Of a stretch of DNA of 64,000 nt, positions 62,741 through 64,000 are shown one piece after another; positions within the stretch are counted from its first letter, which is position 1, and every line of letters starts with the position of its first letter. The translations under genes were made by a program, and so were the position numbers. Source of the DNA: Porticoccaceae bacterium (GTDB lineage Bacteria > Pseudomonadota > Gammaproteobacteria > Pseudomonadales > Porticoccaceae); the NCBI GenBank assembly GCA_018663035.1, contig JABJEX010000047.1, positions 1 through 64,000 of the forward strand. Reading direction: 5' to 3'. The notes under the pieces are model-generated. The model was not told the DNA's origin, made no database searches, and was given only the letters and a program-made list of their open reading frames with translations.

Positions 62741-64000
62741 TCACTGGTTTAGGGTTCGATTACCTAAAAGATAAAAGCCCTTGAGTAGATTGACTGCCTC
62801 GTAGAGTTGATTGTCAACGCTGAGGTCTTCAGCGGGCGAACTGTTGTTGTCTGTCGGCTTGTTTTGAGATGCATCCTCAGTTTCAAGATGCCCTTCCAGA
62901 TCGGCCTCACGAACCCGTTTTCTGCTGAGGTAGGGGCGAATCTCTGCTCGCTCAACCACAATGTCTGGAACAATTCCCTCTGCCTGAATAGAGCGTCCCT
63001 TTGGGGTGAAGTAGCGGGCTGTGGTCAGTTTAACTGCGCGCCCATCACCCAATGGAATCACTGTCTGTACCGACCCCTTACCAAAACTTTGTGTACCCAG
63101 AATAGCGGCTCGGCCATGGTCTTGAAGTGCTCCTGCGACAATTTCAGAGGCTGAGGCGCTGCCGCCATTGATTAGTACCACCACAGGCAGGCCTTTGAGT
63201 ACGTCACCAGCTTTTGCATCAAAGCTTATATTTGAGCTTGGCAGACGCCCCTCGGTGTAGACGAGGGTGCCGCTGTCTAGCAATGCATCGGCAATCTCAA
63301 CCGAGGCGGGCACTAGACCACCAGGATTATTACGCAGATCAATAACCACGCCTTTCAATGGCTGCGACTGGTCAGATTTGCTCTGTAATTCCTCGACCGC
63401 GGCAACAAAATCTTTGCCTGAATTCTGCTGAAACTGGGCAACCCGAATGTACCCATAGCCCGGCTCTAACAGGCGATTGCGCACCGAGCTAATTTTGATA
63501 ATGTCACGCACCACTTCAATATCTAGGGTTTCATCCTGCCCCTCACGAAATACCGTAAGTTTAATACTGGTGCCCTTTTCCCCGCGCATTTTGTCTATGG
63601 CTTTTTGCAGGCTCATACCCTGCACTGGTTTGCCATCCATTTTGACAATCAGATCGCCAGCCTGAACGCCTGCTTTAGCCGCTGGGGACTCGTCGATTGG
63701 CGACACCACTCTAATAGCGCCCTCTCCTGTCCCTACCTCCAGGCCCAGGCCACCATATTCGCCCGTTGAGTTTTCTTGAAGGTCATCATAGTCCGCTTCG
63801 TCTAAATATACGGAATGGGGGTCTAACTCAGTTAGCAAGCCGGCTATCGCGTTATTTAAAAGCTCCGCATCGCTGACTTCTTCAACATAGCCAAGACGAA
63901 TCTGTTCGAAAACCTGGGTAAATATGCGCAGCTCTCGCAACGGTAGGCGCTGCTGTTCTTCCTTGCCTGCCTCTGTATCAGTCACAGGGCTCTGTGCCAG
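62741..64000 (-). CDS. S41 family C-terminal processing peptidase (CtpA-like); N-terminus beyond window end
   Basis: PDZ (GLEVGTGEGAIRVVSPIDESPAAKAGVQAGDLIVKMDG), VVLINGGSASASEIVAGALQDHGRAAILGTQSFGKGSVQ; frame stays open upstream (LAQSPVTDTEAG) so the called GTG start at 63985 is unlikely. Confidence 0.93.
   Translation of the reverse strand: MAQSPVTDTEAGKEEQQRLPLRELRIFTQVFEQIRLGYVEEVSDAELLNNAIAGLLTELDPHSVYLDEADYDDLQENSTGEYGGLGLEVGTGEGAIRVVSPIDESPAAKAGVQAGDLIVKMDGKPVQGMSLQKAIDKMRGEKGTSIKLTVFREGQDETLDIEVVRDIIKISSVRNRLLEPGYGYIRVAQFQQNSGKDFVAAVEELQSKSDQSQPLKGVVIDLRNNPGGLVPASVEIADALLDSGTLVYTEGRLPSSNISFDAKAGDVLKGLPVVVLINGGSASASEIVAGALQDHGRAAILGTQSFGKGSVQTVIPLGDGRAVKLTTARYFTPKGRSIQAEGIVPDIVVERAEIRPYLSRKRVREADLEGHLETEDASQNKPTDNNSSPAEDLSVDNQLYEAVNLLKGFYLLGNRTLNQ

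Overview
The window is a gene-dense chromosomal segment from a gammaproteobacterium. Its gene order resembles Pseudomonas/Cellvibrionales-type genomes; taxonomy is inferred from synteny only. I see no rRNA, tRNA, CRISPR array, transposase or prophage. Most of it is conserved housekeeping: pit/DUF47, recG-oxyR, spoT-rpoZ-gmk, rph-pyrE, slmA-argB-algC-coaBC, radC, rpmBG, csp, gcvH, rppH-ptsP-lgt-thyA-folA, a DUF3450/TtpC-ExbB-ExbD-TonB-TPR energy-transduction operon, ilvD-argA/glnE-ilvE, waaA, tolC/nudF-yqiB-cpdA-yqiA-parE-parC, mscS and a C-terminal protease. The most interesting accessory region is 2.8-4.0 kb. There, two translationally coupled unknown genes share a short Gly/Asn-rich motif (NINITGG-x4-GN-xx-QG) at the C-terminus of a predicted membrane protein and the N-terminus of its small partner. 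This architecture recalls paired motif (amyloid-like or beta-solenoid) signalling modules. Second is a pair of divergent tandem glycosyltransferase-like genes plus a sulfotransferase-like gene, sitting where LPS-core genes would be expected between ilvE and waaA. Several symmetric non-coding elements are also reported. Two short CDSs absent from the ORF track (rpmG and a 55-aa membrane protein) were read directly from the sequence.
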